A DNA stretch of 6,162 nt. It comes from Bacteroidetes bacterium SW_11_45_7 (lineage in GTDB: Bacteria > Bacteroidota > Bacteroidia > Chitinophagales > SW-11-45-7). Numbering within the stretch: the first letter of the stretch is position 1; each line of letters starts with the position of its first letter. The stretch covers positions 1 to 6,162 of the forward strand of contig PXTV01000240.1 of NCBI GenBank assembly GCA_003022985.1, in the 5' to 3' direction. The position numbers were made by a program, and so were the translations under genes. The notes under the pieces are model-generated. The model was given only the letters and a program-made list of their open reading frames with translations, did not search any database and was not told where the DNA came from. Below are positions 5,860 through 6,162 of the stretch, in pieces.

Positions 5860-5922
5860 ATTGTTGTACCCACAACCATTGGAACCCGTGGCCGTGTTAT
5901 TCTATGAAATTTTTAGAGGGGG

Positions 5923-5952
5923 TTCGCTGCCACTCTTGAATTAGTATCTTTG
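5923..5952 (+). promoter_or_regulatory. Bacteroidota-type promoter of queA
   Basis: TATCTTTG (5945-5952) fits the -7 consensus TAnnTTTG exactly. TTC (5923-5925), a 2-of-3 match to TTG, stands 19 bases upstream. Transcription would start near 5959, giving a leader of about 30 bases. The promoter lies just outside the inverted-repeat element. Confidence 0.55.
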
Positions 5953-5990
5953 CACTTCTTTTTGTAAATCCCTCAAAAGTTTGACGTTCT

Positions 5991-6162
5991 ATGAAATTAT
6001 CTCAATTTAACTATGAACTTCCGGAAGAATTGATAGCAAAATATCCCTCCGAGGAGCGCGATCAGTCACGATTAATGGTTGTAGACCGGAAAACGGGTTC
6101 CATTGAGCATAGAACGTTTACCGATATCATTGACTATTTCAATGAAGGCGATGAAATGGTGG
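5991..6162 (+). CDS. queA: QueA, SAM:tRNA ribosyltransferase-isomerase, N-terminal part cut by window end
   Basis: The 57 visible codons read MKLSQFNYELPEELIAKYP, EERDQSRLMVVDRKTG and IEHRTFTDIIDYFNEGDEMV, which is the standard QueA N-terminus. QueA is a cytoplasmic enzyme that moves the ribosyl part of S-adenosylmethionine onto preQ1 at the wobble base of tRNAs with GUN anticodons, forming epoxyqueuosine; the full enzyme is about 350 residues. The ATG at 5991 is the only sensible start, as family members begin with MK-LS-FDYELP. There is no Shine-Dalgarno sequence, as usual in Bacteroidota. It is divergent from the permease gene and shows no frame damage in the part visible. Confidence 0.93.
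   Translation, partial: MKLSQFNYELPEELIAKYPSEERDQSRLMVVDRKTGSIEHRTFTDIIDYFNEGDEMV

Larger units (their letters stand above)
5647..5891. repeat. Nested inverted-repeat element built of small hairpins
   Basis: Two arms face each other around the palindrome CACATGTG (5751-5758). The shared parts, from outside in, are CCACGGGT (5647-5654, mirrored at 5884-5891); CAACAATG followed by a GGCTAAAGCC hairpin (5667-5687, mirrored at 5846-5866, 19 of 21 bases equal); a TTGGCTG segment; and the perfect 15-base AACTTTCCAAAAGTT (5719-5733, mirrored at 5776-5790). The inner arms are exactly symmetrical about 5754.5. Most units are also small hairpins in themselves. The right arm is about 24 bases longer between the inner and outer hairpins. 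The element fills most of the 500-base gap between the divergent permease and queA genes. It resembles REP/BIME-type or MITE-like repeats, but no transposase gene is in the window, and copies elsewhere cannot be seen from here. Confidence 0.7.

Noticed and set aside
5647..5891. CRISPR array or insertion sequence
   Set aside because: Repeats are inverted and only two copies are seen, without regular spacers. No transposase frame lies inside or next to the element.
5554..5944. Two overlapping open frames on opposite strands (5672-5944 plus, 5554-5796 minus) as genes
   Set aside because: Both run through the inverted repeats, neither resembles a known protein, and the opposite-strand overlap is what palindromic sequence produces by chance.

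Overview
The window looks like chromosomal DNA of a Bacteroidota (Cytophaga/Saprospira-like) bacterium. Three things point there: a secreted protein ending in the gliding-motility-associated C-terminal domain (CHU_C, the type B sorting signal of the type IX secretion system, T9SS); two promoters of the Bacteroidota form TTG-N18/19-TAnnTTTG; and start codons without Shine-Dalgarno sequences. The genus cannot be told from this sequence.

Layout: 1-224 is non-coding with one strong hairpin. Four genes then lie on the minus strand. In transcription order they are a MacB/FtsX-type ABC permease (5442-4239), a small four-helix membrane protein of the CmpB/TMEM229 family (4167-3730), a saccharopine-dehydrogenase-like or trans-acting enoyl reductase-like NAD(P)-binding protein (3668-2648), and a large T9SS-exported adhesin-like protein (2466-225). 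The first three are closely spaced and may be one transcription unit. The adhesin has its own promoter. Upstream, 5488-5990 has no gene but holds a roughly 245-bp nested inverted repeat made of small hairpins. At the right edge, queA (tRNA queuosine synthesis) starts on the plus strand behind its own promoter.

The main oddity is that three of the four minus-strand genes are broken in the same way. Each reads well in one frame up to a point and resumes well in another frame, but the family's usual residues between the two parts are missing. There are five such junctions (near 4527, 3134, 1847, 1276-1305 and 688). The losses are estimated from memory of the families and range from about 9 residues to several tens. 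They look like short deletions whose lengths are not multiples of three, not single-base indels. One arm of the repeat element also lacks about 24 bp compared with its partner. Either this stretch is decaying, or the assembly systematically drops short segments. The sequence alone cannot decide between these.

The second point of interest is the inverted-repeat element. Both arms carry the same hairpins in mirrored order, paired substitutions keep one hairpin intact in each arm, and the inner arms are placed exactly symmetrically about a central 8-bp palindrome. It resembles REP/BIME-type palindromic repeats. No mobilising gene is present in the window.
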